Assembly: GCF_900185725.1 (NCBI RefSeq)
Contig: NZ_FYAU01000036.1
Coordinates: 62,001-126,000 of the forward strand
DNA length: 64,000 nucleotides
Origin: Stappia sp. TSB10P1A
GTDB lineage: Bacteria > Pseudomonadota > Alphaproteobacteria > Rhizobiales > Stappiaceae
Direction of reading: 5' to 3'
Position 1 is the first letter of the stretch, and every line of letters begins with the position of its first letter. The notes under the pieces are model-generated. The model was not told the DNA's origin. It searched no databases and saw only the letters and a list, made by a program, of their open reading frames with translations. Of this stretch, positions 17,867 through 26,835 are shown piece after piece. A program made the position numbers and the translations under genes.

Positions 17867-19672
17867 ATGATTGACGAGAAGACCAGTCCGCTGTTGCAAT
17901 ATATCGTCAAGAATCCGGAGGCTTTTGCGCAGAACCTGGGACGCATCATCGAGAATGCCGGGCGCGCCATGGCGGCCTATGTGGAGCCGCGCGAAAAGGG
18001 CGAGATCAAGCCCGAGACCAGCGACGAACTGACGGTGATCTTCAAGACCCTGGCGCAGGTCGGCGAATATTGGATGTCCGACCCGCAGCGTGCGCTGGAA
18101 GCGCAGACGCGGCTCTGGGGCAAATATATCGACCTGTGGAACTCGTCCCTGAAGCGAATGATGGGAGAGCAGGCCGCCCCCGCCGCGAGCCCGGACCCGC
18201 GCGACAAGCGCTTCGGCGATCCGGAATGGAGCGAGAACCAGTTCTTCGATTTCGTGAAGCAGCTCTATCTCATCACCTCGCAATGGGCCGAGCAGATGGT
18301 GGTCGAGGCGGCGGATCTCGATGAGCACACCCGCCACAAGGCGGATTTCTATGTCAAGCAGATCGCCAATGCGCTGTCGCCGTCGAATTTCGTGCTGACC
18401 AATCCGGAACTGCTGCGCGAAACGCTGGAGTCGAACGGCGAGAACCTCGTGCGCGGCATGAAGCTGCTGGCCGAGGATATCGAGGCCGGCAAGGGCGACT
18501 TGAAGATCCGCCAGTCCGATCCGACCAAGTTCCGCGTCGGCACCAACCTGGCGCTGACGCCGGGCAAGGTCATCGCGCAGAACGACGTGCGCCAGTTGAT
18601 CCAGTACACGCCGACGACCGAGACGGTGTTGAAGCGGCCGCTGCTAATCGTGCCACCCTGGATCAACAAGTACTACATCCTCGACCTGACCCCCGAGAAG
18701 TCGTTCATCAAATGGGCGGTGGACCAGGGACACACGGTCTTCGTCATCTCCTGGGTGAATCCCAACGAGAAACAAGCGCAGAAAAGCTTCGAGCACTATA
18801 TGCGCGAGGGCATTCTGGAATCGCTCGACGTGATCCGAAAGGCGACGCGCGAGGAGCAGGTGAACGCCATCGGCTATTGCGTCGGCGGTACGCTGCTGGG
18901 CGTGACGCTCGCCTATATGGCGGCAACGGGCGATGATCGCATCGCCAGCGCCACCTTCTTCACCACGCAGGTGGATTTCACCCATGCGGGCGACCTGAAG
19001 GTCTTTGTCGACGAAGAGCAGATCCAGGCGCTGGAGCGGCGCATGGGGGAGAAGGGGTATCTTGAAGGCTCGAAAATGGCCTCGGCCTTCAACCTGTTGC
19101 GCTCCAACGACCTGATCTGGCCCTATGTGGTCAACAACTATCTGAAGGGCCGCGAGCCCTTCCCCTTCGACCTGCTGTACTGGAACTCCGATTCCACCCG
19201 CATGCCGGCGGCGAACCACTCATTCTACCTGCGCAACTGCTACCTGGAAAATCGGCTCAGCAAGGGCACGATGGAGATTGGCGGCGAAAAGCTCGACCTC
19301 GGCAAGGTGAAGATCCCGATCTACAACCTTGCCACCCGAGAGGACCATATCGCTCCGCCGCAATCGGTGTTCGTCGGATCGCAGTGCTTCAGTGGACCTG
19401 TCGATTATGTGCTTTCGGGATCCGGGCATATCGCAGGTGTCGTCAATCCTCCCGTCAGGAACAAGTATCAATACTGGACCGGCGCGCGCCCGAAGGGGGG
19501 CTACGAGGACTGGCTCGCCAAGGCGAAGGAGCACCCCGGCTCCTGGTGGCCGCATTGGGACGGCTGGATCCGCAAGCTCGACGGCAACACCACAAAAGCC
19601 CGCAAGCCCGGCGCCAACAGGGTCAAGATCATCGAGGATGCGCCGGGCAGCTACGTCAAGGCACTTTCCTGA
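17867..19672 (+). CDS. phaC: class I poly(3-hydroxyalkanoate) synthase
   Basis: Polymerises (R)-3-hydroxyacyl-CoA into PHA storage granules. 601 residues, the class I length. The lipase-like box GYCVGG carries the catalytic C338, and the later blocks with Asp ([15 protein letters not shown]) and His ([14 protein letters not shown]) complete the triad. The N-terminal alpha/beta-hydrolase PhaC-N domain is recognisable ([22 protein letters not shown]). The ATG at 17867, after GGAGG, gives the N-terminus [13 protein letters not shown]; an ATG at 17753 would add 38 poorly conserved residues. phaA, phaB and phaR are not in the window. Confidence 0.95.
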   Translation: MIDEKTSPLLQYIVKNPEAFAQNLGRIIENAGRAMAAYVEPREKGEIKPETSDELTVIFKTLAQVGEYWMSDPQRALEAQTRLWGKYIDLWNSSLKRMMGEQAAPAASPDPRDKRFGDPEWSENQFFDFVKQLYLITSQWAEQMVVEAADLDEHTRHKADFYVKQIANALSPSNFVLTNPELLRETLESNGENLVRGMKLLAEDIEAGKGDLKIRQSDPTKFRVGTNLALTPGKVIAQNDVRQLIQYTPTTETVLKRPLLIVPPWINKYYILDLTPEKSFIKWAVDQGHTVFVISWVNPNEKQAQKSFEHYMREGILESLDVIRKATREEQVNAIGYCVGGTLLGVTLAYMAATGDDRIASATFFTTQVDFTHAGDLKVFVDEEQIQALERRMGEKGYLEGSKMASAFNLLRSNDLIWPYVVNNYLKGREPFPFDLLYWNSDSTRMPAANHSFYLRNCYLENRLSKGTMEIGGEKLDLGKVKIPIYNLATREDHIAPPQSVFVGSQCFSGPVDYVLSGSGHIAGVVNPPVRNKYQYWTGARPKGGYEDWLAKAKEHPGSWWPHWDGWIRKLDGNTTKARKPGANRVKIIEDAPGSYVKALS

Positions 19673-19878
19673 AGCTGCAGCTTTTCGAAACCATATCGGG
19701 CATCCCCGGTGGCACGCGGCGGCCACCTGCGCTAGACTTCCGGGCTTGAGGAAACGCTTGACCCGCACCCGCGCATCCCCTGACAGGGGCCAGCCGGCCG
19801 GGTCCGCGAGAGATGCGAGAGATGCGGCAACAGGCCAGACCACGGCCGAGATCGGGGCGCTATTCGGTCTATCGGCCG

Positions 19879-20436
19879 ATGAATGCCGGACGCCTGCGGA
19901 TGCTTGGCATGGATGCGGACGTTTGGCTCCGGCACGCGAGCGGTTGGAGCGTGTGGACACGCTTTGCCACCCTGCCCCTGCTCTATCTCGCCGTCTGGTC
20001 GCATGGCTGGTTCGGCTGGCCGCTGGCCGGCCTGTCGATCGCCACCGTCTGTCTGTGGCTGTGGCTCAACCCGCGCATCTTTCCGCCGCCGCGCCGGCTG
20101 AACACCTGGCACGCACGCGCCACCTTCGGCGAGCGGGTGTGGCTCAACCGGGCCGTGGTACCGATCCCGACCGACGACAACCGCAGAGCCATCCTGCTGT
20201 CGCTGGCGACTGCGGTCGGCTTCGCGATGGGCATGTGGGGCGCCTTCACACAGAACCTGCCGGTGCTCATCGCCGGCACTATCGTGACCTACGTGGCGAA
20301 GATCGCGTTCCTTGCAGGCATGGTGGCGCTCTACGACCGGATGCGCGACGCCCATCCGGTCTATCGTTCCTGGACTGTCGTTCCCGACAACGACAACGCC
20401 TCGCGCCAGGATCTCGATCGCCGCACGGCATCGTGA
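19879..20436 (+). CDS. DUF6653-like membrane protein
   Basis: About 185 residues with two pairs of hydrophobic helices (roughly residues 30-70 and 115-160 of the chosen start) separated by a conserved-looking soluble loop rich in Trp, Arg and Pro (NPRIFPPPRRLNTWHARATFGERVWLNR), a pattern I associate with the DUF6653 family. Function unknown. Several in-frame ATGs lie near the start (19813, 19879, 19900, 19909); 19879 is a compromise. It follows phaC by 206 bp in the same direction. Confidence 0.65.
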   Translation: MNAGRLRMLGMDADVWLRHASGWSVWTRFATLPLLYLAVWSHGWFGWPLAGLSIATVCLWLWLNPRIFPPPRRLNTWHARATFGERVWLNRAVVPIPTDDNRRAILLSLATAVGFAMGMWGAFTQNLPVLIAGTIVTYVAKIAFLAGMVALYDRMRDAHPVYRSWTVVPDNDNASRQDLDRRTAS

Positions 20437-20484
20437 CCGTTCACCTCATTCCGGGCCGCCAACACGCGCTGGCACGCAGCCGCT

Positions 20485-21711
20485 TCAGTGGGCGGCGCGC
20501 GTCAGCACCGTGTCGAAGCGCTGCAGCGCCCAGTCGACCTGGTCGGCCGTGATCACCAGCGGCGGGGCGATGCGGATCGTATGGTCGTGGGTGTCCTTCG
20601 CCAGGATCCCCTGGGCCCTCAGTTCCTCGCAATAGCCGCGCGCGCCGCCAGCCTCGGGATGAAGCTCGACGGCCAGCATCAGGCCGCGCCCGCGCACGTC
20701 GCGCACCGCGTTGGACCGGATCGAGCGCAGGCCCTCGATGAAGCGCTGCCCCTGCCTTTCGGCGTTTTCGATCATGCCTTCCTCGACCAGCACCTGAAGC
20801 GCGGCACGAGCAACGGCACAGGCAAGCGGATTGCCGCCGAAGGTCGAACCATGCTCGCCCGGCTGCAGGACGCCCAGCACTTCCGAGTTGGAGAGCACAG
20901 CCGAGACCGGATAAAAGCCGCCGGACAGCGCCTTGCCGACCAACGTGACGTCCGCTTCGATGCCTTCGTGCTCCTCGGCCAGCAACTTGCCGGTCCGCCC
21001 CAGTCCCGTCTGGATCTCGTCGAGGATCAGCGTGACGTTATGCGCGGTGCAGAGCTCGCGGGCACGGGCGAAATAGCCGGCCGGCGGGATCAGGATGCCG
21101 GCCTCGCCCTGGATCGGCTCGACGAGGAAAGCGACGGTGTTCGGGGTGATCGCCTGTTCCAACGCATCGGCATCGCCGAAGGGTACGACGCGGAACCCCG
21201 GCGCAAAGGGGCCGAAGCCGGTACGCGCCACCGGATCGGTCGAGAAGCCGACAATGCCGAGGGTACGGCCATGGAAGTTATTGGCGCAGACGATAATCTC
21301 GGCCTTCTCCCGCGGTACGCCCTTGACCTCATATCCCCATTTCCGCACCGCCTTGACGGCGCTTTCCACGGCTTCGGCGCCGGAGTTCATCGGCAGGATC
21401 TTGTGGGCTCCCGTGAGCCTTGCCAGATCTTCGTAGAGAAGCGCCAGTTGGTCGTTGCGAAAGGCGCGCGAGGTCAGCGTCAGCTTCGCTGCCTGTTCGG
21501 TCATGGCCGCAAGGATCTTCGGGTGGCAATGCCCCTGGTTGACCGCCGAATAGGCCGCAAGGCAATCCATGTAGCGGTTGCCGTCGACGTCCCACAGCCA
21601 GACGCCCTCACCGCGGGTGAGCACGACGTCGATCGGCTTGTAGTTATGCGCTCCGAGCTGATGTTCGGCGGCGATATAGTCTTCGGGCAGGCGGGTCACA
21701 TTCGTCTCCAT
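20485..21711 (-). CDS. rocD: ornithine aminotransferase
   Basis: Class III PLP aminotransferase of 408 residues converting ornithine and 2-oxoglutarate to glutamate-5-semialdehyde and glutamate. The N-terminal [20 protein letters not shown] and [14 protein letters not shown] blocks are diagnostic of ornithine aminotransferase, and the PLP lysine is K260 in [12 protein letters not shown]. It starts 14 bp after the arginase stop, so arginine flows through RocF to ornithine and through RocD to glutamate semialdehyde. Confidence 0.95.
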   Translation of the reverse strand: METNVTRLPEDYIAAEHQLGAHNYKPIDVVLTRGEGVWLWDVDGNRYMDCLAAYSAVNQGHCHPKILAAMTEQAAKLTLTSRAFRNDQLALLYEDLARLTGAHKILPMNSGAEAVESAVKAVRKWGYEVKGVPREKAEIIVCANNFHGRTLGIVGFSTDPVARTGFGPFAPGFRVVPFGDADALEQAITPNTVAFLVEPIQGEAGILIPPAGYFARARELCTAHNVTLILDEIQTGLGRTGKLLAEEHEGIEADVTLVGKALSGGFYPVSAVLSNSEVLGVLQPGEHGSTFGGNPLACAVARAALQVLVEEGMIENAERQGQRFIEGLRSIRSNAVRDVRGRGLMLAVELHPEAGGARGYCEELRAQGILAKDTHDHTIRIAPPLVITADQVDWALQRFDTVLTRAAH

Positions 21712-21725
21712 TGATTGGGGCAGCG

Positions 21726-22679
21726 TCAGGCAAAAGCCTGGGTCGGGCGGTCCATGACGTCCTGGCCGAAGAGGCTGGCGACCAGTTCGGCAAGCGCGAT
21801 GGCACTGCGGCCGCGTTCGTCGAGGAAAGGGTTGAGCTCGACGATGTCGAGCGACACGGTGACGCCGGCATCCTCCAGCAGTTCCATCACCAGATGCGCC
21901 TCGCGATAGGTGGCGCCGCCCGGCACTGTGGTTCCGACGCCGGGCGCAATGCCGGGATCGAGGAAGTCCACATCAAGCGATACGTGAAGAACGCCGTGGT
22001 CTTGACTGATTTTCTTCAGGAAGTCACGCATAAGAAGGGAGACGCCGTTCTCGTCGATCTGCCTCATGTCGCAAACGGTGACACCACGGCGGCGCAGCAG
22101 TTCGCGCTCCTGCGGATCAATCGACCTGGCGCCGAAGACGCACATGCGGGACGGATCCACGACCGCCCGGGGAGCGTCCGCCATTACGGGAAACAACTCC
22201 TCTTCACCCGCGGCGAGCGCCAGCGACATGCCGTGCAGATTGCCGGAGGGCGAGATGGACGGCGTGTTGAAATCGGCATGGGCGTCCAGCCAGAGCACAT
22301 AGAGCGGCCGCCCCTTCTCCTGCCAGTAGCTGGCGACGCCCGACAGCGATCCCATGGAGAGCGAATGGTCGCCGCCCATGAACACCGGCAGATAGCCCTC
22401 GTCGCACAGGCGCCGCGCCTCGCGCGCCAGCGGCCGCACCCAGGAGGCGACCACGTCCGGCACATGCGCCTTGCCCGGCAGGTGAAGCGGGGCAATCGTC
22501 TCCAGGGCAAGCGGCGTCACGTCGCCGAAATCCTTGACGGACCAGCCGAGTGCCTCGAGCCGCTCGGCGAGCCCCGCGACGCGCAGGGCAGCCGGCCCCA
22601 TCGCCGCGCCGCGTCGACCCGTGCCCGCCTCCAGCGGTACGCCAAGAAGCGCGATCGGCTGTGTCCTGTCGGTCGACAT
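21726..22679 (-). CDS. rocF: arginase
   Basis: Manganese-dependent hydrolysis of arginine to ornithine and urea, 317 residues. Metal ligands lie in GGDHS (H105), DAHAD (D132, H134, D136) and SLDVDFLDP. The ATG at 22679 is preferred to one 27 bp upstream because AGGAGA stands 6 nt ahead. It leads the rocF-rocD operon and is divergent from the Lrp-type regulator gene. Confidence 0.95.
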   Translation of the reverse strand: MSTDRTQPIALLGVPLEAGTGRRGAAMGPAALRVAGLAERLEALGWSVKDFGDVTPLALETIAPLHLPGKAHVPDVVASWVRPLAREARRLCDEGYLPVFMGGDHSLSMGSLSGVASYWQEKGRPLYVLWLDAHADFNTPSISPSGNLHGMSLALAAGEEELFPVMADAPRAVVDPSRMCVFGARSIDPQERELLRRRGVTVCDMRQIDENGVSLLMRDFLKKISQDHGVLHVSLDVDFLDPGIAPGVGTTVPGGATYREAHLVMELLEDAGVTVSLDIVELNPFLDERGRSAIALAELVASLFGQDVMDRPTQAFA

Positions 22680-22810
22680 GCGTCTGTCTCCTGCCTGCTG
22701 TCTCATCCATCAAGGATCCGCCGGGCGATTGAATCCGGCGGCTGCCAGCAACAGCGTAGCTCAGGACGGATGATGTCCGCATGAAGAGTGAGCGAACAGG
22801 TGAAAATTCG

Positions 22811-22868
22811 TCAGATTGACGGTATGATCCGACGATCTGATAAGATCTACCTAGCAAAGTGATAAGAT
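22811..22868. promoter_or_regulatory. repeats in the rocF/lrp divergent region
   Basis: Two copies of TGATAAGAT (22838-22846 and 22860-22868) lie 22 bp apart, about two helical turns; the second covers the start codon of the regulator. An inverted repeat TCAGAT (22811-22816) with ATCTGA (22835-22840) overlaps the first copy. Position suggests autoregulation by the adjacent Lrp/AsnC protein. Confidence 0.45.
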
Positions 22869-23289
22869 GGACGACCTGGACCGCCGACTCATTGCCCTGT
22901 TGCGCCACGACGCGAGGCTTCCTGTCGCCTCGCTTGCCGCCGATCTCGGCGTGTCGCGGGCAACGGTGAAGGCCCGTATCGACCGGCTGACGGAAACCGG
23001 CGTCATTCAAGGCTTCACCGTGCGCCTGCGCAGCCACGAGGCGGGCGGGCGGGTGCGGGCGATCATGATGATCGAGGTGGAGGGACACCGGGCGGAATCG
23101 GTGGTGCGGCGGCTGCAGGGCTTTCCGGAAGTCCGCGCGCTGCACACGACCAACGGCCGCTGGGATGTGGTCGCGGAATTGGAAACCGACACGCTGGAGG
23201 CATTCGATCGGCTGCTCTCCACCGTCCGCTTGCTCGACGGCATCGCCGGTTCCGAAACCAGCATCCTGTTGTCGTCACGCAAAGGGTGA
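22867..23289 (+). CDS. Lrp/AsnC-family regulator, probable arginine-catabolism regulator
   Basis: A 140-residue Lrp/AsnC protein: N-terminal helix-turn-helix (LAADLGVSRATVKARIDRLTETG, about residues 24-46) and a C-terminal RAM ligand-binding domain (VEGHRAESVVRRLQGFPEVRALHTTNGRWDVVAELE). Divergent to rocF-rocD, so it is likely the arginine- or ornithine-responsive activator of that operon. Repeats in the shared upstream region fit such a role. Its start codon overlaps one of the repeats, which could allow negative autoregulation. Confidence 0.9.
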   Translation: MDDLDRRLIALLRHDARLPVASLAADLGVSRATVKARIDRLTETGVIQGFTVRLRSHEAGGRVRAIMMIEVEGHRAESVVRRLQGFPEVRALHTTNGRWDVVAELETDTLEAFDRLLSTVRLLDGIAGSETSILLSSRKG

Positions 23290-23306
23290 CCCATCCTCAA
23301 ACGCAA

Positions 23307-23329
23307 ACGGCCCGCCAAGGGCGGGCCGT
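23307..23329 (-). terminator. terminator downstream of rpsI
   Basis: Perfect 10-bp stem ACGGCCCGCC (23307-23316) with GGCGGGCCGT (23320-23329), loop AAG. On the minus strand it is followed by TTGCGTTTGAGG. It lies between two convergent genes and may also stop the Lrp gene. Confidence 0.75.
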
Positions 23330-23356
23330 CGAATATCGCAAGGTGATCGGTAAAGA

Positions 23357-23833
23357 TCAGCGCTTGGAGAACTGGAAGCTCCGGCGCGCCTTCCGGCGAC
23401 CGTACTTCTTGCGCTCCACGACGCGGCTGTCGCGGGTCAGGAAGCCTTCCTTCTTGAGGATGCCGCGCAGTTCCGGCTCGTAATGGGTCAGAGCCTTGGA
23501 GATGCCGTGGCGCAGCGCGCCGGCCTGGCCGGACAGACCGCCGCCGGACACGGTGGCGATGACGTCATACTGGCCGTCGCGGTTGGTCAGGACGATCGGC
23601 TGGCGCAGGATCATCTGAAGGACCGGACGCGCGAAATACGCGGAGTAGTCCTTCTTATTGATGGTGATCTTGCCGGTGCCGGGCTTGATCCAGACGCGCG
23701 CGATGGCGTCCTTGCGCTTGCCGGTGGCATAGGCGCGGCCCTGGGCGTCCAGCTTCTGGACATGCACCGGGGCTTCGGCCTGGGCAGTGCCCAGAGCGCC
23801 GCCGAGATCTTCGAGGGACTGGAGCTCAGCCAT
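23357..23833 (-). CDS. rpsI: 30S ribosomal protein uS9
   Basis: Small-subunit protein S9, 158 residues. The core ([20 protein letters not shown] ... [19 protein letters not shown]) and the C-terminal [17 protein letters not shown] tail that reaches the P-site tRNA are intact. An N-terminal extension of about 30 residues precedes the core, common in alphaproteobacteria. It follows rplM by 3 bp, the normal rplM-rpsI operon. Confidence 0.97.
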   Translation of the reverse strand: MAELQSLEDLGGALGTAQAEAPVHVQKLDAQGRAYATGKRKDAIARVWIKPGTGKITINKKDYSAYFARPVLQMILRQPIVLTNRDGQYDVIATVSGGGLSGQAGALRHGISKALTHYEPELRGILKKEGFLTRDSRVVERKKYGRRKARRSFQFSKR

Positions 23834-23836
23834 GGA

Positions 23837-24304
23837 TTAGGCCCTCTTTCCGTCGTTCTTCGCGTTGAAAGCCTTGAAGTCGACCGGAACCGGCGACTGG
23901 GCCTCATGCGGATGCGTGGCACCGGAATAGATCCGGAGATTCTTGAGCTGGGCGCGGCTCAGCGGACCACCCGGCATCATGCGCTTCACAGCCTGCTCAA
24001 GCACACGCTCGGGGAAACGACCCTCGAGAATGGCGCGGGCGGTGCGCTCCTTGATGCCGCCGGGGAAGCCGGTGTGCCAGTAGTACTTCTTGTCGTAGTA
24101 CTTCTTGCCGGTCAGCACCGCCTTGTCGGCGTTGATCACGATGACATTGTCACCGCAGTCGATATGAGGCGTGAAGGTCGGCTTGGTCTTCCCGCGCAGC
24201 GTGTTGGCGATGAAGGCGGCCAGGCGGCCGACGACAACGCCTTCTGCGTCGATCAAGATCCACTTCTTCTCGACCTCGGCCGTCTTGGCAGAATAGGTCT
24301 TCAT
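23837..24304 (-). CDS. rplM: 50S ribosomal protein uL13
   Basis: Large-subunit protein L13, 155 residues, with the typical N-terminus [20 protein letters not shown] and the [23 protein letters not shown] and MMPGGPLSR motifs. The ATG at 24304 gives the family start; the upstream in-frame extension is rejected. First gene of the rplM-rpsI operon. A hairpin with a T-rich tail lies about 65-85 bp upstream in its presumed leader. Confidence 0.97.
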   Translation of the reverse strand: MKTYSAKTAEVEKKWILIDAEGVVVGRLAAFIANTLRGKTKPTFTPHIDCGDNVIVINADKAVLTGKKYYDKKYYWHTGFPGGIKERTARAILEGRFPERVLEQAVKRMMPGGPLSRAQLKNLRIYSGATHPHEAQSPVPVDFKAFNAKNDGKRA

Positions 24305-24368
24305 CGCTGTGGTCCGTCTTTGGTCGCGGGCGCCGCGATCAGTGCGGATCACCCGAGGTCAAGCAAAA

Positions 24369-24388
24369 CGGGCCCCGAAACGGGCCCG
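24369..24388 (-). terminator. hairpin upstream of rplM (terminator of the thioesterase gene or leader attenuator)
   Basis: CGGGCCC (24369-24375) pairs with GGGCCCG (24382-24388) around loop CGAAAC; on the minus strand CGTTTTGCTT follows. It is 145 bp past the thioesterase stop and 65 bp before the rplM start, so it either ends the upstream transcript or lies in the ribosomal-protein leader. Confidence 0.6.
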
Positions 24389-24434
24389 CTTCCTGTCGGC
24401 GGAGGATGTACGCGGCTTCGCAGGCACTGTCAAT

Positions 24435-24515
24435 GCACTTAAAAACGTCATCTCCAAAAATATATCATTAAAAACAATGCATTACAAAAACGGTATATAT
24501 ATACCACACAAAATC
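24435..24515. other. AT-rich stretch with a 14-bp palindrome
   Basis: A markedly AT-rich patch in otherwise GC-rich DNA, containing GGTATATATATACC (24492-24505), a perfect 14-bp palindrome, and runs such as AAAAATATATCATTAAAAAC. It may carry the rplM-rpsI promoter on the minus strand; no exact boxes can be assigned. Confidence 0.4.
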
Positions 24516-24532
24516 GAAGGCTTTTCCGCCCG

Positions 24533-24958
24533 TCAGCGGGGCGGAATCGAGTAGGTGGCTGTTGCGTGGGCCACCAGGTCGCCCCCTGCCCGGCCGGCAA
24601 TGCCACATTCGGTGACGGCAAGGCGCTTGCCGAGCTTCAGCAGCCGACAGGTGCCGACAAGGTCGCCGGGTTCGGGTTTGCGCAGGAAATTCATGTTGAG
24701 ATTGGTGGTGACGGCCAGCGCGACGGGACCAATATGCGCCAGGATCACCGCATAGGCGGCGAGATCGGCGAGCGCCATCATGGTCGGCCCAGAGATCGTT
24801 CCCCCGGGCCGCAGATGCTTGTCCGTAGCCTTCACGGACAAGACCGCCTCGCCCGGCGTCACCGCCTCGATTTCGTAGATGCGGCCGTCCGCATGGATCT
24901 GCGGAAACTCGCGATCCAGAAATACGTTGAGCTCGGCTACGGTCATGATCGGCTGCAC
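24533..24958 (-). CDS. PaaI-type hotdog-fold thioesterase
   Basis: A 141-residue hotdog-fold acyl-CoA thioesterase of the PaaI family. The signature GGTISGPTMMALADLAAYAVILA carries the usual catalytic-helix region, followed by LNMNFLRKPEPGDLVG. A GTG at 24958 has AGGGAAGGA ahead of it and is used; an ATG four codons inside is possible. It is divergent from an enoyl-CoA hydratase gene, which fits acyl-CoA metabolism. Confidence 0.85.
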   Translation of the reverse strand: MQPIMTVAELNVFLDREFPQIHADGRIYEIEAVTPGEAVLSVKATDKHLRPGGTISGPTMMALADLAAYAVILAHIGPVALAVTTNLNMNFLRKPEPGDLVGTCRLLKLGKRLAVTECGIAGRAGGDLVAHATATYSIPPR

Positions 24959-25054
24959 GGATCCGGTTCCTTCCCTGGAGGTCTTGCTGTTTTGACGCTT
25001 TCGTTAACGTAAGCCGGAAAAAGCGACAAGTCCCAGGGGGAACGAAGGTCCGCT

Positions 25055-25082
25055 TTGTCGCGCCTGCGGCTTGCCCTATAAC
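25055..25082 (+). promoter_or_regulatory. candidate sigma-70-type promoter of the enoyl-CoA hydratase gene
   Basis: TTGTCG (25055-25060), a 16-bp spacer and TATAAC (25077-25082), placing the transcription start about 18 bp before the ATG at 25107. Good boxes and spacing by eye. Confidence 0.5.
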
Positions 25083-25106
25083 AAGGTAAAACAGGGAGAA
25101 AGCACC

Positions 25107-25937
25107 ATGACCGATGCAACAGCGGCAAAAGCTGCGGCGACCAGCGAGAGTGGGCCGACCGCCCAGGACCTGTCCTTTGGAGTGCTGCGGTTGACGCTGA
25201 ACCGGCCCGAGCGACGCAACTCGCTCTCCGAAGAGATGATGGCGGCGCTGCAGGACGCGCTCGACGCCGCAGCCGAGAATGCCGCCGTCCGGGTGATCCT
25301 GCTGCGTGCCGAAGGCCATGTGTTCTGCGCCGGACACGATCTCAAGGAGATGACCGCCGCCCGCAGTCACTCCGACCGCGGTCGTGTCTATTTCTCCGAG
25401 GTGATGAACCGCTGCGCCCGGTTGATGCAGACCATCGTTACCCATCCCAAGCCGGTGATCGCGGAGGTCGACGGCATGGCAACCGCTGCCGGGCTTCAGC
25501 TTGTCGCCTCCTGCGATCTGGCGATCGCCAGCGACCGCGCCCGCTTTTGCACGCCGGGCGTCAATATCGGCCTGTTCTGCTCGACCCCCATGGTTGCGCT
25601 GTCGCGCAACGTCTCGCGAAAACAGGCGATGGAGATGCTGCTGACCGGCGAGATCATCGACGCCTCGACGGCGCGCGAATTCGGCCTCGTCAACCGGGTC
25701 GTGCCAGCCGATTACCTCGCCCAGGTGACAGCGAAATATGCCGAGACCATCGCCTCCAAGTCGCCGCTGACGCTGAAGATCGGCAAGGAAGCCTTCTACG
25801 CCCAGGCGGAGATGTCGCTCGTCGACGCCTATCGCCATTGCACCCAGGTCATGGTGGAGAACATGCTGGCCCGCGATGCGGAGGAAGGCATCGGCGCCTT
25901 CATCGAAAAGCGGACGCCCCAGTGGAGCGGCGAATGA
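25107..25937 (+). CDS. enoyl-CoA hydratase/isomerase family protein (ECHDC3-like)
   Basis: Crotonase-fold protein of 276 residues. The oxyanion-hole segments HVFCAGHDLKEM and DGMATAAGLQLVASCDLAIA are present, as are the CTPGVNIGLFCSTPMVAL and LLTGEIIDASTAREFGLVN motifs. The overall pattern resembles the ECHDC3 branch rather than FadB. The ATG at 25107 follows AGGGAGA. Its stop overlaps the next gene as ATGA. Exact acyl-CoA substrate unknown. Confidence 0.88.
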   Translation: MTDATAAKAAATSESGPTAQDLSFGVLRLTLNRPERRNSLSEEMMAALQDALDAAAENAAVRVILLRAEGHVFCAGHDLKEMTAARSHSDRGRVYFSEVMNRCARLMQTIVTHPKPVIAEVDGMATAAGLQLVASCDLAIASDRARFCTPGVNIGLFCSTPMVALSRNVSRKQAMEMLLTGEIIDASTAREFGLVNRVVPADYLAQVTAKYAETIASKSPLTLKIGKEAFYAQAEMSLVDAYRHCTQVMVENMLARDAEEGIGAFIEKRTPQWSGE

Positions 25938-26476
25938 GAGAGACCGTGAGCAAGATCCAGCACGACACCTATCCGGATGCGTATATCCGGGCGATCCTCG
26001 ACGACGTGAGGACCATCGCCATGGTCGGCGCGAGCCCCAACGCCGTCCGGCCTTCCTATTTCGTGCTGAAATACATGCTGTCGAAGGGCTACGAGGTCTT
26101 CCCGATCAACCCCGGTCATGCCGGCAAGGAGATCCTCGGGCAGAAGGTCTATGCCAGCCTCGCGGACGTGCCATCGCCCATCGACATGGTCGACGTCTTC
26201 CGCAATTCGGACGCCGCGCTCGCCGTGACGCAGGAAGCGCTGCAGCTATCCCCTCTACCAAAAGTCATCTGGATGCAGCTTTCGGTCAGAAACGACGCAG
26301 CGGCCAGCCTGGCGGAGGCCGCCGGCGTGCGCGTCGTCATGAACCGCTGCCCGAAGATCGAGTATGGCCGCCTGTCGGGCGAAATCGGCTGGACCGGCGT
26401 CAATTCCCGCACCCTGTCGGCAAAGCGTCCGGCCTTGAAAGGCGGCTTCCAGCACCGCGGGCTGCGGAAGGACTGA
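25934..26476 (+). CDS. CoA-binding domain protein (YccU type)
   Basis: A 180-residue single CoA-binding Rossmann domain: TIAMVGASPNAVRPSYFVLKYM, then FPINPGHAGKEILGQKVYASLADVP and a C-terminal VVMNRCPKIEY block. Similar stand-alone proteins (YccU) have no defined reaction. It overlaps the enoyl-CoA hydratase stop by 4 bp (ATGA), so the two are translationally coupled, which suggests a shared acyl-CoA context. The start ATG at 25934 is therefore well supported. Confidence 0.88.
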   Translation: MRETVSKIQHDTYPDAYIRAILDDVRTIAMVGASPNAVRPSYFVLKYMLSKGYEVFPINPGHAGKEILGQKVYASLADVPSPIDMVDVFRNSDAALAVTQEALQLSPLPKVIWMQLSVRNDAAASLAEAAGVRVVMNRCPKIEYGRLSGEIGWTGVNSRTLSAKRPALKGGFQHRGLRKD

Positions 26477-26528
26477 AGCGAACGGCGAGATTCAGGGAAT
26501 CTTTCCCTCCCTCCCCTAAAAGGAGGGT

Positions 26529-26711
26529 ATGGAAACGCTGCTCGCACCCCTTGCCTCCCCCCTTACGCTCGCCCTGTTGGGAGCGATCATGGTGCTTGTC
26601 ATCGCCGGCTTCGCGATGATCGCCACCGGAAGACGGGGAGAGCGCTCCTATCATATCGGCTATGACGCGGGCCCATCAGATGCCGACGCAGGCGGCTGCG
26701 ACGGAGACTGA
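26529..26711 (+). CDS. small hypothetical membrane protein
   Basis: A 60-residue predicted protein with one strong hydrophobic helix (LALLGAIMVLVIAGFAMIA, about residues 14-32) and an acidic Gly-rich tail (DADAGGCDGD). The ATG follows AAAGGAGGGT, a strong ribosome-binding site, which is the main argument for it being real. No family recognised. It stands alone between the CoA-binding protein gene and metY. Confidence 0.5.
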   Translation: METLLAPLASPLTLALLGAIMVLVIAGFAMIATGRRGERSYHIGYDAGPSDADAGGCDGD

Positions 26712-26782
26712 AGCGCGCGGGGAGCCGCGTTTCGCAAAACTCATTCTCCTCAGATCCCTGAAACGAAATCGCTTTCCTTTGA

Positions 26783-26830
26783 CCTCCTCGCGGGCATCGG
26801 CCAGTATGCCGCCGCTTGCAGTCTAGGAGG
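26783..26830 (+). promoter_or_regulatory. possible RBS-occluding leader fold before metY
   Basis: CCTCCT (26783-26788) can pair with the metY Shine-Dalgarno AGGAGG (26825-26830), enclosing a second small stem GGCAT (26793-26797) with ATGCC (26806-26810). If formed, the fold would hide the ribosome-binding site. Confidence 0.35.
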
Positions 26831-26835
26831 AATTC

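Noticed and set aside
19672-19683. AAGCTGCAGCTT palindrome after phaC as a terminator
   Set aside because: Perfect palindrome without a usable loop; cannot form a stable hairpin of terminator type.
26712-26835. SAM-II riboswitch before metY
   Set aside because: A GCTTGCAG segment recalls SAM-II, but the expected pseudoknot partner and GCTAAA-like element are not visible.
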